From JAJEFO01 sp022819605 (GTDB lineage Bacteria; Pseudomonadota; Alphaproteobacteria; Rhodobacterales; Rhodobacteraceae): 64,000 nt of DNA. The stretch lies in NCBI GenBank assembly GCA_965221545.1, contig OZ244901.1:2418001-2482000 (forward strand), in the 5' to 3' direction. The notes under the pieces were generated by a model. The model did not search any database. It saw only the letters and a list, made by a program, of their open reading frames with translations, and had not been told where the DNA came from. Of this stretch, positions 43,553 through 53,144 are shown in pieces. A program made the position numbers and the translations under genes. The first letter of the stretch is position 1. Every line of letters begins with the position of its first letter.

Positions 43553-45232
43553 TCACTGAAACCCGTAGTGTCGCTTCATGAATTTCGACGAGAACTTCTC
43601 GCTTTCGAGATCCTCCTGGCACCGGTGGGCACCGCGCTTCTCCGGTTCCCCGTAGCCACCGCCTCCGGCGGTCTGGGCGGAAATGGTCACGCCTGGCGGA
43701 ACTTCGACCGACATGGGCTTTCCAGACAGCCGGGACGCCCGACCGTCGCCGCGAATCAGCGCAAAGCGCCCGGTCTTTCCGGGCGAACCTCCGAACAACC
43801 CCCATGGCGCATGCCTGAATCTCTCGCCCTGCCCGCTGAAAGTGCAGGCATGGCCGATCGGCATCACGTCCCGTCGGATCGCCAAACCGCCCCGATTGGT
43901 CCCTGCGCCGCCGGAATCCTGCACGAGTTCATAGCGGCTGACCCTGAGAGGGTATTCGGTTTCCATGACCTCTATCGGCAAGTTGGAGGTGTTGGTTGAA
44001 TGGACCTGGACGCCATCGGTTCCATCCTTGGCAGCACGGCCGCCGAACCCGCCGCCAATTGTCTCCAGATAGACGTAGGGTTCCCCAGACTCCGGACGGG
44101 TGCCGGAATAGACGGCGGCCGTATTCGCACCATTGGACGCCGCGACCACCTCTTCCGGCAGGGCATCTTTCAGCGCACCGATCACAACGTCGACAATGCG
44201 CTGGCAGGTGTTCGCGCGCGCCGCGCAGGGCGCAGGAGCGATGCAGTTCACGAGAGTCCCGGGCTCGGCGATCATTTCGCAGACGTTCAGCACACCTTCG
44301 TTATTCGGTACGTCGGGGTCGACAAGCGCTTTCAGCACGTAGCACAGCGTCGCATGGCTGGCGTTGAATGGTACGTTGATGTTTCCTGCAGTTTGCGGCG
44401 CTGTCCCGGCAAAGTCGAACGAGATCCGGCTCCCCCGAATTCGGACCGTGACACGAACAACAACGTCATAGTTCTCGCAACCGTCGTCATCCATCATGTC
44501 TTCGCAACTGTAGGTTCCGTCAGGAATCTCGCTGACCGCACGACGCAACCTGTCTTCCGTACGCCGGATGATCTCGTCAAACGCAGTTTCAAGAGTTCCG
44601 GGATCATGGCGGCCGGAAAGTTCTTGCATTCTCCGTTCGCCCAGCCTGCATGCCGCGATCTGGGCGTTGTAATCTCCCTTCCGTTCGTCGGGAACGCGGA
44701 CATTCAGCAGCAGGATGTCGAACAAGTCCCGAACAAGCGCCCCCCGGTCGAAGAGCTTGACTGCGGGGATGCGCAGGCCTTCCTGGTAGATCTCCGTCAT
44801 CCCTCCCGCCACGGATCCCGGCACCATGCCGCCAACATCGGCGTGGTGCGCGATGTTGCAAACGAAGGCAAGAAGTCGATCGTCCACGAAGACTGGCATC
44901 GCCAGGTTGATGTCCGGTAGGTGCGAACCCCCGGCGACATGGGGATCGTTCGAAACAAAAATGTCTCCTTCGCGGATCTCCTCGGCAGGATACTTGGCGA
45001 GCAGGGCCCGCATGAGACCGGCCATGGACGACAGGTGTATGGGCAAGGAATTCTCCGCCTGCGCAACGAGTCGGCCATTGGCGTCCATGACCGCCGTAGA
45101 GTGATCTTTCCGTTCCTTGATATTCGTGGAATAGGCGCTGCGCGTCAGCGCATTGTATGTCTCGTCGGCAATGGATCGGAGGGCATTCGACATGATCTCG
45201 AGGGAAATCGGATCGATTGTCAGATCGGTCAC
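43553..45232 (-). CDS. hyuB: Hydantoinase B / oxoprolinase family protein (HyuB)
   Basis: The protein has 559 residues. The N-terminal IDPISLEIMSNALRSIADE is the standard opening of HyuB proteins. LKERKDHSTAVMD-like NIKERKDHSTAVMDANGRLV and SNDPHVAGGSHLPDINLAMP follow, then NCIAPAPCAARANTCQRI and, near the end, TAGGGGYGEPEKR. With HyuA it forms an ATP-dependent enzyme that opens cyclic imides or amides such as N-methylhydantoin or 5-oxoproline; some relatives carboxylate ketones. Its start overlaps the HyuA stop by four bases (ATGA). Confidence 0.92.
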   Translation of the reverse strand: MTDLTIDPISLEIMSNALRSIADETYNALTRSAYSTNIKERKDHSTAVMDANGRLVAQAENSLPIHLSSMAGLMRALLAKYPAEEIREGDIFVSNDPHVAGGSHLPDINLAMPVFVDDRLLAFVCNIAHHADVGGMVPGSVAGGMTEIYQEGLRIPAVKLFDRGALVRDLFDILLLNVRVPDERKGDYNAQIAACRLGERRMQELSGRHDPGTLETAFDEIIRRTEDRLRRAVSEIPDGTYSCEDMMDDDGCENYDVVVRVTVRIRGSRISFDFAGTAPQTAGNINVPFNASHATLCYVLKALVDPDVPNNEGVLNVCEMIAEPGTLVNCIAPAPCAARANTCQRIVDVVIGALKDALPEEVVAASNGANTAAVYSGTRPESGEPYVYLETIGGGFGGRAAKDGTDGVQVHSTNTSNLPIEVMETEYPLRVSRYELVQDSGGAGTNRGGLAIRRDVMPIGHACTFSGQGERFRHAPWGLFGGSPGKTGRFALIRGDGRASRLSGKPMSVEVPPGVTISAQTAGGGGYGEPEKRGAHRCQEDLESEKFSSKFMKRHYGFQ

Positions 45233-47310
45233 GGCTGGCGACTCCCCTGCTGTGAAACATCAATGACCAAGTTGCGGCACTCGTCGACCAAAAGAGAATC
45301 GCCGGGTCCGAGTACCGTGGTCGAGTCCAGTTGCCGGATGACGGCCGGACCCGTGAACTCCTGCCCTGGAGCAAGCGCCCCGCGATCGAAGACCGGCGAA
45401 TCCGTCGGCGAACCTGACGCAACGTCAAAGAGGACCGGCCGCACTGCTGCCGGTCGCGGGACTTCCGCATCTCGCATTGACCATTCCCCTTCCCTGGAAT
45501 TCTCCCGACGCCTTCGGCCGAGGCCGGTGAGCCTGACATTGATGATCTCGACATGGTCATCGGCGTTGGCGTAGCCATAGCAGCGCTGATGTTCTGCCAG
45601 GAACATGTCCGACAGGCGGGAGCCGGACGGGGCAGAATCGACGGTCGCATCGGGCAGCGGGACACGAAGTTCGTGATTTTGACCGACAAATCTCATGTCC
45701 AGGGCAATCCGGCTGTCCCTGTCGCATCCAGGAATTCTCTCGGCCTCAAACCAGGAATCGAGGTCATTCGCCATTTCCTGCAAGACGGGGCGCAGCTCTT
45801 CAAAATAACCGACCGCGACGCGAAGCCGGGTTGACCGGACAAGGTCTTCCTTCATGTCGGCCACGACAAGTCCCATCGCACACAGGATTCCCGGGGCTTT
45901 CGGGACGACAACCCGGCGAATTCCCAGCATGCGTGCAACCTCGACGGCATGGAGACCGCCAGCGCCCCCGAAGGACATCAGGGTATAGTCCCGCGGGTCG
46001 TAGCCCCTCTCAACGGAGATGCGGCGAACGGCGCGCACCATGTTCGCGACGACTATGTCGGCAATGCCAAGGGCGGTGGCCTCGACACTGAGGCCGATCG
46101 GCTCTGCAACCTGATGAATCGCCTTTCTTGCCGCCTTGATGTCGATTCTCATTTTTCCTCCCAGAAGACCCGCAGGGTCCAGGCGGCCCAGAACCGCGTT
46201 GGCATCGGTGACAGTCGGCTCAACCCCTCCCAGGCCGTAGCAGGCCGGACCAGGGTCGGAGCCAGCGCTTCTGGGGCCGACTTTCAGCAAACCATCGCGA
46301 TCGATCCATGCCACCGAACCGCCACCGGCGCCGACGGTGTGGATGTCGATCATCGGCAGGCGTACGGGGAATCCGGCCACGTCCCGGCTGGTGCTGAGGT
46401 CGGCTTCGCATTCTCGAATCAGCCCAACGTCTGCGCTCGTGCCTCCCATGTCGAGCGTGATGACATTCCTGTGGGATGATTCGCGGGCGACGTGGATCGA
46501 TCCGAGAACCCCGGCTGCAGGGCCGGACAGTATTGTGCGGACCGGGTAGTCGCGACCGGTGCCAATCGACGTCAAGCCGCCGTTAGACTGATTGATGCCG
46601 ATTGCCGCAGACGGAATGATCGCGCGGAGGTCGGCTTCAAGCGTCGTCAGGTATTCGTCGAATACCGGTTGCAGGTAGGCGTTCAGCACCGTCGTCGAAA
46701 ACCGTTCGAATTCGCGAATCTCGGGATAGATGTCCGAGGACAGGGACAAATAGAGACCCTGAATCCCTTCTTTCAACGCGGCAGCAATCCGTCGTTCATG
46801 CGCGTCAGCAGCGAATGAGAACAAAAGGCAGATCGCACATGCGTCGACTCCGCTTTCGCGCACGCGGCCAACTGTCTCGATGATGCTGGCATCGGTCGGC
46901 GGCTTGATGACTTCGCCTCCCGGGCCGAGCCGTTCGTCCAGTTCGAAGCGGAGTCTTCGTGGCACCAGCGGTGCCGGATGGTCGAGTTGAAGACTGAAGA
47001 TGCTCGGCCGAGTCTGCCGACCGATCTCCAGGAGGTCGCGAAAGCCGTTCGTCGTGACCACTGCGACCCGTGCGCCCTTGCGCTGGATCAGGGCATTGGT
47101 TCCAACGGTAGTTCCGTGGGAGAAACGCGAAATCGCCTGGGGGGCAATCCCGTGATCGTCACACATTTCCCGAAGGCCCTGGTTGATGGCCAGGGCCGGG
47201 TTCTGCGGCGTCGACAACACCTTGTGGACGGCTGTTCTTCCGTCACGTTCATTGACGGCAAAGAAATCGGTGAAAGAACCCCCGACGTCAACGCCAACTG
47301 TCCAGGTCAA
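45229..47310 (-). CDS. hyuA: Hydantoinase A / oxoprolinase family protein (HyuA)
   Basis: The protein has 693 residues. The N-terminal VGVDVGGSFTDFFAV is the first phosphate loop of the ASKHA-type ATPase fold. SHGTTVGTNALIQRKGARVA, ILSGPAAGVLGSIHVA, LDMGGTSADVGLI and FGGAGGLHAVEVARMLGI all occur in order, as in ATP-dependent N-methylhydantoinase and 5-oxoprolinase alpha parts. It activates the substrate carbonyl with ATP for HyuB. The gene lies 70 bases downstream of the amine oxidase gene. Confidence 0.93.
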   Translation of the reverse strand: MTWTVGVDVGGSFTDFFAVNERDGRTAVHKVLSTPQNPALAINQGLREMCDDHGIAPQAISRFSHGTTVGTNALIQRKGARVAVVTTNGFRDLLEIGRQTRPSIFSLQLDHPAPLVPRRLRFELDERLGPGGEVIKPPTDASIIETVGRVRESGVDACAICLLFSFAADAHERRIAAALKEGIQGLYLSLSSDIYPEIREFERFSTTVLNAYLQPVFDEYLTTLEADLRAIIPSAAIGINQSNGGLTSIGTGRDYPVRTILSGPAAGVLGSIHVARESSHRNVITLDMGGTSADVGLIRECEADLSTSRDVAGFPVRLPMIDIHTVGAGGGSVAWIDRDGLLKVGPRSAGSDPGPACYGLGGVEPTVTDANAVLGRLDPAGLLGGKMRIDIKAARKAIHQVAEPIGLSVEATALGIADIVVANMVRAVRRISVERGYDPRDYTLMSFGGAGGLHAVEVARMLGIRRVVVPKAPGILCAMGLVVADMKEDLVRSTRLRVAVGYFEELRPVLQEMANDLDSWFEAERIPGCDRDSRIALDMRFVGQNHELRVPLPDATVDSAPSGSRLSDMFLAEHQRCYGYANADDHVEIINVRLTGLGRRRRENSREGEWSMRDAEVPRPAAVRPVLFDVASGSPTDSPVFDRGALAPGQEFTGPAVIRQLDSTTVLGPGDSLLVDECRNLVIDVSQQGSRQP

Positions 47311-47380
47311 GGCGACCGGCCTCTCTCAGGCAAGCCGGTCAGCGTCGCCATCATCGCTGCCGTCAGCGTCATCGCCATTG

Positions 47381-48748
47381 TCAGTGCGATCCTTCGCGAA
47401 TGTCCTTCCACCGGTAGAATCCGGAAAGGAAGGGACGAAACCACGGCCGACCCTTGTAGAACGGAAGAATCTGCCTGAATTCTTGCCCATCATAGGCATT
47501 TTCGCCGCCTGCCCGGCCCAGGACCTTCTGGGCAGCCAAGTGCCCCAGGTAGGGCATCAGGGCAACACCAGAGCCGTTGCAGGCGAGTGCGTAGTGCCGG
47601 CCGTCGATTTCCCCGACATGGGGAAGAAGGTCCCGGGCAAAGCCGAGCCGTCCGGTCCAGCAATGGGAAACGGTTGCATCGGCCAAGTCCGGGAAGACCC
47701 CGACCATCAACCCGCGCAGGATCGAGGCCGCGCGATCAAGGCGAATGCGGCCCAGGGACGCTCTTGCACCGAAGAGAATTCGCTGACCATCCGGCGAAGG
47801 CCGATAATAGCAGTGCCTCCAGCGGGTTTCCACGATCATGCGGTGATTGGGTATCAGCTGACGAACGCGGGCCTCGCCCAGGGGACGCGTAGCGATCATG
47901 TAGGCATGAACCGGGATGAGGCGTTTGGCGAAGGGCCGAAGTTCGGGGAGTGTGTATCCATTGGTTGCCACGATAACGTCCCCGGCACGGACCGACCCCC
48001 GCACGGTGTCGATGCGGTGACCGTGGTTGTCTCGCTCCATGCCCATCACCCGAGCCCGCGACCGGACCTTCACCCCCCAGTACAAGGCGCGTTCCAACAG
48101 ACCCGCATGAAACTTCGCGGGATGCAGGCCGCCGTGCCGGTTGTAGATGCATCCACCCGCGTAACTCTCGGTCCGGACCTCATCTGCCATTTGCGCCTTC
48201 GAAATGACGGTTACGTCATAGCCGAGATGACGGATCACGCTGTCGACATCCCGTTGAATCATGTCGAAATCCCGCGGTCTCCAGGCGGCGCGGAGCCTGC
48301 CGACAGTCCTGAAATCGCACTTTAGCCGTTCGGACCGGATCAGGCCCGTCGTGAACTCGAATGCGTTCAGCCCCTCCCGCAGAATCGCCGCGGCGCGGGG
48401 TTCGCCGTACCGTTTCGACAAGAGCTCGAACGGCATGACATGACCGCCGCCAATCATCCCGCCGGCACGGCTGGATGCGCCGTAGCCCGGAACATCCGCC
48501 TCCAGCACGACAACCTCGCGGCCGGCGCGGGCAAGAGTGATCGCCGCGGTCAGGCCGGCATAGCCGGAACCGACGACAGCGACGTCAACCGCGCGGGGCA
48601 GCGGTTCGCTCCCGGCATCCGGCCTCGGTGCATCCTCCCACCAGAACGGGCGGTCGTCTCCGTCGAATGATCGGGGTGCAGTCTCGGATTCTGCCGCGAC
48701 TGCAGTTCGCAGGCCCGGTCGAAGGGAGTTCGACAGAAACGCTTTCAT
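47381..48748 (-). CDS. DAO-family FAD-dependent oxidoreductase (PuuB/amine-oxidase-like)
   Basis: The protein has 455 residues. After about 50 residues the FAD-binding motif VDVAVVGSGYAGLTAAITLA appears, followed by VVLEADVPGYGASSRAGG, which is usual in gamma-glutamylputrescine oxidase and sarcosine-oxidase relatives. GGCIYNRHGGLHPAKFHAGL and WTGRLGFARDLLPHVG are also typical. It would oxidise a secondary or N-methyl amine to an imine with release of hydrogen peroxide. In this setting a sarcosine-like product of amide or hydantoin cleavage is a fitting substrate. It ends 70 bases before hyuA and begins two bases after the upstream flavoprotein gene. Confidence 0.9.
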   Translation of the reverse strand: MKAFLSNSLRPGLRTAVAAESETAPRSFDGDDRPFWWEDAPRPDAGSEPLPRAVDVAVVGSGYAGLTAAITLARAGREVVVLEADVPGYGASSRAGGMIGGGHVMPFELLSKRYGEPRAAAILREGLNAFEFTTGLIRSERLKCDFRTVGRLRAAWRPRDFDMIQRDVDSVIRHLGYDVTVISKAQMADEVRTESYAGGCIYNRHGGLHPAKFHAGLLERALYWGVKVRSRARVMGMERDNHGHRIDTVRGSVRAGDVIVATNGYTLPELRPFAKRLIPVHAYMIATRPLGEARVRQLIPNHRMIVETRWRHCYYRPSPDGQRILFGARASLGRIRLDRAASILRGLMVGVFPDLADATVSHCWTGRLGFARDLLPHVGEIDGRHYALACNGSGVALMPYLGHLAAQKVLGRAGGENAYDGQEFRQILPFYKGRPWFRPFLSGFYRWKDIREGSH

Positions 48749-48750
48749 CG

Positions 48751-50004
48751 TCAGAGCGATCCCAAGTTCCGGCGCACATGATCAACGACATGACGCGCAT
48801 CGTCCGGTGCACCGAGAATGATGCCGGACTTGCGCGTATGCAGCCAGTTGAGGCCGAGAAAGTATAGCCCGTCCACTTCGGTCACGCCACGCCGGGTGTA
48901 AGGGTATCCGAATTCGTCGAAGATCGGAAAACCGACCCAGGAGAAGTCGAACCCGAACCCGGTGGCCCAGATGACCGTCCTGATTCCTGCTTCCCGCAGG
49001 ACGACCTTGCGAGGCGTCGCCGGGTAGTGACCGATTCCACCACCGAAATCCGAGTTGTCGTCGTCGGGCATCGGCGCCTCGATGCCGTTGTCCAGGATGA
49101 AGCTGTCAACTGACCGGCAAAAGGCGTCGGCAAAGGCGTCGGCGGCGCGCATGTTCGTTTCGAGATTGTCGGCAAGAAAGATCATGCCGTCGGACACGCG
49201 TTCCAGGGAACCCAGGAGCCGAATGCCTTCGCGCAGGAATTGGTGGAGATTGAGCGTGTGCCCGCCGTTGAGACCGCTGACATGGGGATCGCCCCGGAAC
49301 CTGTGTGCCGGGGATTCCAATTGATCGGGCGTCCGATCGAGATGGCCCATGTCGACCTGCCAGCGCGACAGGTCCTTTCCGCGGTATCGGCGCGGTATGC
49401 GTCCAGCACGCCCGACACACAACCAGACCTCGCGCCCGGCGTTTCGCACCTCTTCCGCAACCTGTGCGCCGGACTGTCCGCTACCCACAACCAGAACGGC
49501 GCCATCCGCCAGTTCGCCGGGGTTACGGTAGGAACAGACATCGATCTGGTCGACGTCCGCCGGCAGGTGGAGGGAAAAGGCGGGCCGGCGAACAGACTGG
49601 TACATGCCGCAGCAAATGATCAGGGCGTCACAATACCTGTTCCCGCTTGTGGTCCCGACTTCGAAAGACGCTCCCCTCGGGCCGCGTCGGATCGCGGTGA
49701 CTTTCGTCGACGTTGCCACGGGCGCCGCGAATGAACCGGCAAACCTTTCCATGAACGCGACGAACTCGCCGCAGGGCATGAACCCCTCGGGGTCGGCATG
49801 CGGCGGCATCCCGGGCAAAGTCACAGTCCAGTTCGGTGTAACAAGGCAAAAGCTGTCCCATCGCTGGGACCGCCAGGATTCGCCAATGCGGCCAGCCTCG
49901 AGAACAACATGCTCGATTCCGTGACTTGACAGAAAGCAGCTTGCGCAGAGGCCGGCCTGGCCCGCACCGATGACGATGACGTCGTCTTTCGCAATCCTGC
50001 CCAT
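48751..50004 (-). CDS. Flavin-containing monooxygenase-like NAD(P)H oxidoreductase
   Basis: The protein has 417 residues from ATG; a GTG three codons upstream is an alternative. The FAD motif is DVIVIGAGQAGLCASCFL, followed by GESWRSQRWDSFCLVTPNW. A second dinucleotide motif AVLVVGSGQSGAQVAEEV binds NADPH. This two-motif layout belongs to class B flavoprotein monooxygenases and related proteins; the exact FMO fingerprint (F-x-G-x-x-x-H-x-x-x-Y) is not clear. It may oxygenate an N- or S-containing intermediate. It is the first gene of the minus-strand operon that continues with the amine oxidase, hyuA and hyuB. Confidence 0.87.
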   Translation of the reverse strand: MGRIAKDDVIVIGAGQAGLCASCFLSSHGIEHVVLEAGRIGESWRSQRWDSFCLVTPNWTVTLPGMPPHADPEGFMPCGEFVAFMERFAGSFAAPVATSTKVTAIRRGPRGASFEVGTTSGNRYCDALIICCGMYQSVRRPAFSLHLPADVDQIDVCSYRNPGELADGAVLVVGSGQSGAQVAEEVRNAGREVWLCVGRAGRIPRRYRGKDLSRWQVDMGHLDRTPDQLESPAHRFRGDPHVSGLNGGHTLNLHQFLREGIRLLGSLERVSDGMIFLADNLETNMRAADAFADAFCRSVDSFILDNGIEAPMPDDDNSDFGGGIGHYPATPRKVVLREAGIRTVIWATGFGFDFSWVGFPIFDEFGYPYTRRGVTEVDGLYFLGLNWLHTRKSGIILGAPDDARHVVDHVRRNLGSL

Positions 50005-50013
50005 CTCACGCAC

Positions 50014-50691
50014 ATCCGGAGACTGTTACGCCGCTGGTACCGCCCTGCCGCAACGCGCCCCGGGTTGCGGGCCGTCATGGACATCGTCCCAATGTGACAG
50101 GCCCAGCGTTCAAGGTCCGGGAACGGAAACGAGGATAAGTCAGGACGCCGCTGTCATTTTGACTTGATCTGCCCGATTCATGACGCCATCCGACAGGCGG
50201 ACAACCGTTGCCGAACGGAAGAGCCTTGCGGAACGTCCCCCGGCAAAAACCTGGATGGGACAGCCAAGCAATCCGGCACTGTTGGCCGGGGATTGTCGGC
50301 AAAGCGCCGACCTGGCCCCGCATGTCGGAACCGAAGGCTTGGCCAGTGAATCCACCATGACCAGAAGCCGTTTCCAAGTGAGCGCGTGCGGTCGCGAACG
50401 GCACCGGAATTCGAATGTCCCCGTCTTGCCCGGGTCGTTCGCAGGTCGCATCCGCGCATCTGCCAAACTCCTCGAACCGGGTTGTGTCGAATCCTCCGGT
50501 TCGTAGGCAAGTTCGCGGTCCGGGCGTTTGCCTCGCCGGATCAGGTCGGACTCTGTCCAGCCCGCGTTCCATCATCCTGGAATTCCTGAACAGGAAATGC
50601 GGCATGCGTGAATTGCGCAAAACGCTGTCTCTTTGCCGCAACTTTGAATGCGACGCCGGACTAAAATGACGTTGCGCAAAAAGGATTTCGC
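50014..50691. promoter_or_regulatory. Divergent promoter region without genes
   Basis: These 680 bases separate the flavoprotein operon from the amino-acid ABC genes and must hold promoters for both. The part next to the ABC genes is poorer in G+C (around 50605-50690, with several TTGC/AAAATG stretches). I see no clear palindrome. Open frames on both strands here lack family motifs. Confidence 0.5.
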
Positions 50692-51489
50692 ATGGATGCC
50701 GTTGCATCGGACTCACCAGGCGAATTCACGGATCTGATCAGCCTGATTCATCTCCGCAAGAATTTCGGGGAAACCGTCGTTCTTGACGACATCAGCCTCT
50801 CGGTCGGCCAAGGCGAAGTCCTGGCGCTCATCGGTCCGAGCGGATCGGGGAAAAGCACGCTTCTCCGCTGCATCAACCTCCTTGAAGTGCCAGACAGCGG
50901 AACGCTGATGCTGGAAGGAGAACGAGTCCGCTACGACTTCAAGGGTTCCTCATGGCGCGCCGCCCGGGAACTGACCCGGCTGCGGGCATCGGTCGGCATG
51001 GTTTTCCAGAACTTCAACCTGTGGCCTCACAAGACCGTTCTTGAGAACATTACTGAAGCACCGATCCGGGTCCGGCGAACAAGACCTGCCGTCGCACGCG
51101 AACACGCGTCCGAATTGCTGGAGATGATCGGACTTCCCGAAAAGCGTGACTCATTTCCGCGCCAGCTTTCCGGCGGCCAGCAACAGCGCGTCGCGATCGC
51201 CCGTGCCTTGGCCATGGAACCAAAGCTGATGCTCTTCGATGAGGTTACCTCCGCGCTCGACCCGGAACTGGTCGGTGAGGTTCTCGACATCATGGGCGAA
51301 CTTGCCAGGAGCGGGATGACGATGATTGTGGTCACGCACGAGATGGGCTTTGCCCGACACGTGAGCCACCGCACGGCATTTCTGTACAACGGCCGCATCG
51401 AGGAAATCGGTCCGTCGCCCGAAGTTCTTGGTTCTCCCGAGAATGCACACACGCAACAATTCCTGAACCGTGTTCTGCACCACCAATAG
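50692..51489 (+). CDS. Polar amino-acid ABC transporter ATP-binding protein
   Basis: The protein has 265 residues. Walker A is GPSGSGKSTLLR, the signature LSGGQQQRVAIARAL, Walker B LMLFDEVTSALDPE and the switch VVTHEMGFARHVS. The DEVTSALDPE form and the MVFQNFNLWPHKTVLENI segment are specific to HisP/GlnQ-type ATPases of polar amino acid importers. It is the first of three genes (ATPase, permease, binding protein). The cargo is probably an amino-acid-like compound connected with the neighbouring amide and hydantoin genes, for example a cleavage product or the substrate itself. Confidence 0.94.
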   Translation: MDAVASDSPGEFTDLISLIHLRKNFGETVVLDDISLSVGQGEVLALIGPSGSGKSTLLRCINLLEVPDSGTLMLEGERVRYDFKGSSWRAARELTRLRASVGMVFQNFNLWPHKTVLENITEAPIRVRRTRPAVAREHASELLEMIGLPEKRDSFPRQLSGGQQQRVAIARALAMEPKLMLFDEVTSALDPELVGEVLDIMGELARSGMTMIVVTHEMGFARHVSHRTAFLYNGRIEEIGPSPEVLGSPENAHTQQFLNRVLHHQ

Positions 51490-51506
51490 GCGATGGGAAT
51501 CCGTAA

Positions 51507-52178
51507 ATGATAAGCAGTATCATAGACTACGTTAACTGGTTCGCGCCCTACACCGTCGGGTTCTTTCACGCAGCCGTAATTGCGCTGGAAGTCTCGTTTC
51601 TCGCAATCGTCATCAGTTGGGTGATCGGGCTCGTCACCACACTGGGAAAGTCATCCCGCAGCCGATGGTATCGCTGGCCGGCGGAATTCTACATCTGGTT
51701 CGTGCGGGGTACACCGAGTCTTATCCAGATTTTCATCATTTACTTCGGGATTCCCCATGTTTCGGGCTTCCGCCTGTCCCCATTTGTCGCCGGGGTCGCC
51801 GCGCTGGCGATCAGCAGCGGAGCCTATGTCGCCGAGGTGTTTCGATCCGGATTCCTCGCAATCCCGCGCGGGCAGACCGAGTCGGCACTGGCGCTGGGCA
51901 TGAGCCCGGCGATGATGATGCGGCACATAATCCTTCCCCAGGTGGTCCGCATCGTGGTGCCGGCCATGACCAATGAAGCGATAAACACGCTGAAGAACAC
52001 GTCACTCCTGTCGACGATCACGATCATCGAGGTGACCATGTTCGCCCAGCTTGCCCTTGCAGAGACCTTTCGGCCGTTTGATTTCCTTATCGCTGCGGCC
52101 ATCATCTATTTGATCATGAACACGGTACTCAGCCAATTCGCGTCGTGGTACGAAAGAAAATATTCCCTGGAAATTTGA
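51507..52178 (+). CDS. Polar amino-acid ABC transporter permease
   Basis: The protein has 223 residues with about five membrane segments. YIWFVRGTPSLIQIFIIYFG is the hallmark of HisM/GlnP-type permeases (E/R-x-x-R-G-T-P-x-x-x-Q), and the EAA loop reads TESALALGMSPAMMMRHIIL. Only one permease gene is present, so the channel is probably a homodimer. It starts 17 bases after the ATPase gene. Confidence 0.93.
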   Translation: MISSIIDYVNWFAPYTVGFFHAAVIALEVSFLAIVISWVIGLVTTLGKSSRSRWYRWPAEFYIWFVRGTPSLIQIFIIYFGIPHVSGFRLSPFVAGVAALAISSGAYVAEVFRSGFLAIPRGQTESALALGMSPAMMMRHIILPQVVRIVVPAMTNEAINTLKNTSLLSTITIIEVTMFAQLALAETFRPFDFLIAAAIIYLIMNTVLSQFASWYERKYSLEI

Positions 52179-52224
52179 TAATCGACCGTGAAACCCAAAA
52201 CGTGAATCACAGGAGGATACGACC

Positions 52225-53022
52225 ATGAAAAGACGAGATTTCCTTGGCAAGGCAGGTGCCGCCATGGCAGCGACGGCTGTTGCCCCAATCGCCGGTCGGG
52301 CTGCGTCCGACCTGGAACTGCTCGCCCCCGGTGTGCTGACGTCCGCCACTGAAGGTACCTATCCGCCGTTCAGCATGAGAAAGCCAAGCGGTGAACTGGA
52401 CGGACTGGAAATGAGGATCATGGGCGAGATTTGCAATCGCCTTGAACTGGACTACCAGCCGGTCATCGTAAAATGGGACTCGATGCTCGTTGGCCTCCAG
52501 GCTGACCACTTCGATATCGTCGGCAATGCCATGGGCATTACTGCGGAACGGCAGAAAGCGGTTACATTCTGCGACGGATGGATCGAGACCGGTGCCCGCG
52601 CCGTTGTCCACAGAGACTCCGGCTATGCCTCGGCAGACGAGCTTCGAGGAAAGGACATTGGCGCAATCGCTGCGTCGACATTCATTCCCATCGTCGAACA
52701 ACTCGGCGGCAATCTGAAGGCCTACAAAGCCGACGTCGACGGCATGCAGGATCTCGTAAACGGCAACATTGAGGCAATCATTCTGGAGAGCATTGCCGCC
52801 AATTACGCGATCACCAAGTCGAAACTGCCACTGCGGTCACTTCCGGGATTGATCGATCCTGCGCAACTCGGATGGGCGGTCAAGAAGGGCAAACCGAACC
52901 TGGTGCGTGCCATCAATGCCACCAGGGCCGAAATGGTTGCCGAAGGCAAGGTTGCCGAACTCTTCGACGACATCATCGGCTACGATCCATCACCGAGTGA
53001 CCCGGTTCGCAGCATTCTCTGA
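52225..53022 (+). CDS. Amino-acid ABC transporter binding protein (family 3), Tat-exported
   Basis: The protein has 265 residues. The N-terminus MKRRDFLGKAGAAMAATAVA carries a twin-arginine motif (R-R-D-F-L), so export through Tat is likely, which is unusual but known for this family. The mature part has VLTSATEGTYPPFSMRK, DLVNGNIEAIILESIAANYA and GWAVKKGKPNLVRAINAT, all typical of family-3 binding proteins. A strong AGGAGG ribosome site is present. It is last in the operon, contrary to the more usual order. Confidence 0.93.
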   Translation: MKRRDFLGKAGAAMAATAVAPIAGRAASDLELLAPGVLTSATEGTYPPFSMRKPSGELDGLEMRIMGEICNRLELDYQPVIVKWDSMLVGLQADHFDIVGNAMGITAERQKAVTFCDGWIETGARAVVHRDSGYASADELRGKDIGAIAASTFIPIVEQLGGNLKAYKADVDGMQDLVNGNIEAIILESIAANYAITKSKLPLRSLPGLIDPAQLGWAVKKGKPNLVRAINATRAEMVAEGKVAELFDDIIGYDPSPSDPVRSIL

Positions 53023-53070
53023 TCCGCTGGTCCCGCCTGCTCGTTGATCGGTCGGGACGCCTCTAGCAGG

Positions 53071-53120
53071 GCTAAACGAATCGAAGCTGCGCATATGGGC
53101 ATCTCGAAGAACACACAGCG
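53071..53120 (+). repeat. Left inverted repeat flanking the serine recombinase
   Basis: About 50 bases matching, at roughly 39 of 50 positions by eye, the complement of 54036-54085. Shared cores are CTAAACG, GAAGCTGC, CATATGG and GAAGAACA. It begins 49 bases after the amino-acid-binding protein gene and ends 25 bases before the recombinase stop codon. Confidence 0.6.
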
Positions 53121-53144
53121 AATAAATCGCGGTGTTCGCGACTC

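Noticed and set aside
47183..48325. Plus-strand frame of 380 codons
   Set aside because: Antisense to hyuA and the amine oxidase gene.
53023..53068. Weak stem GTCCCG...CGGGAC after the amino-acid-binding protein gene
   Set aside because: Six base pairs with a 17-base loop and no T-run; too weak to call a terminator.
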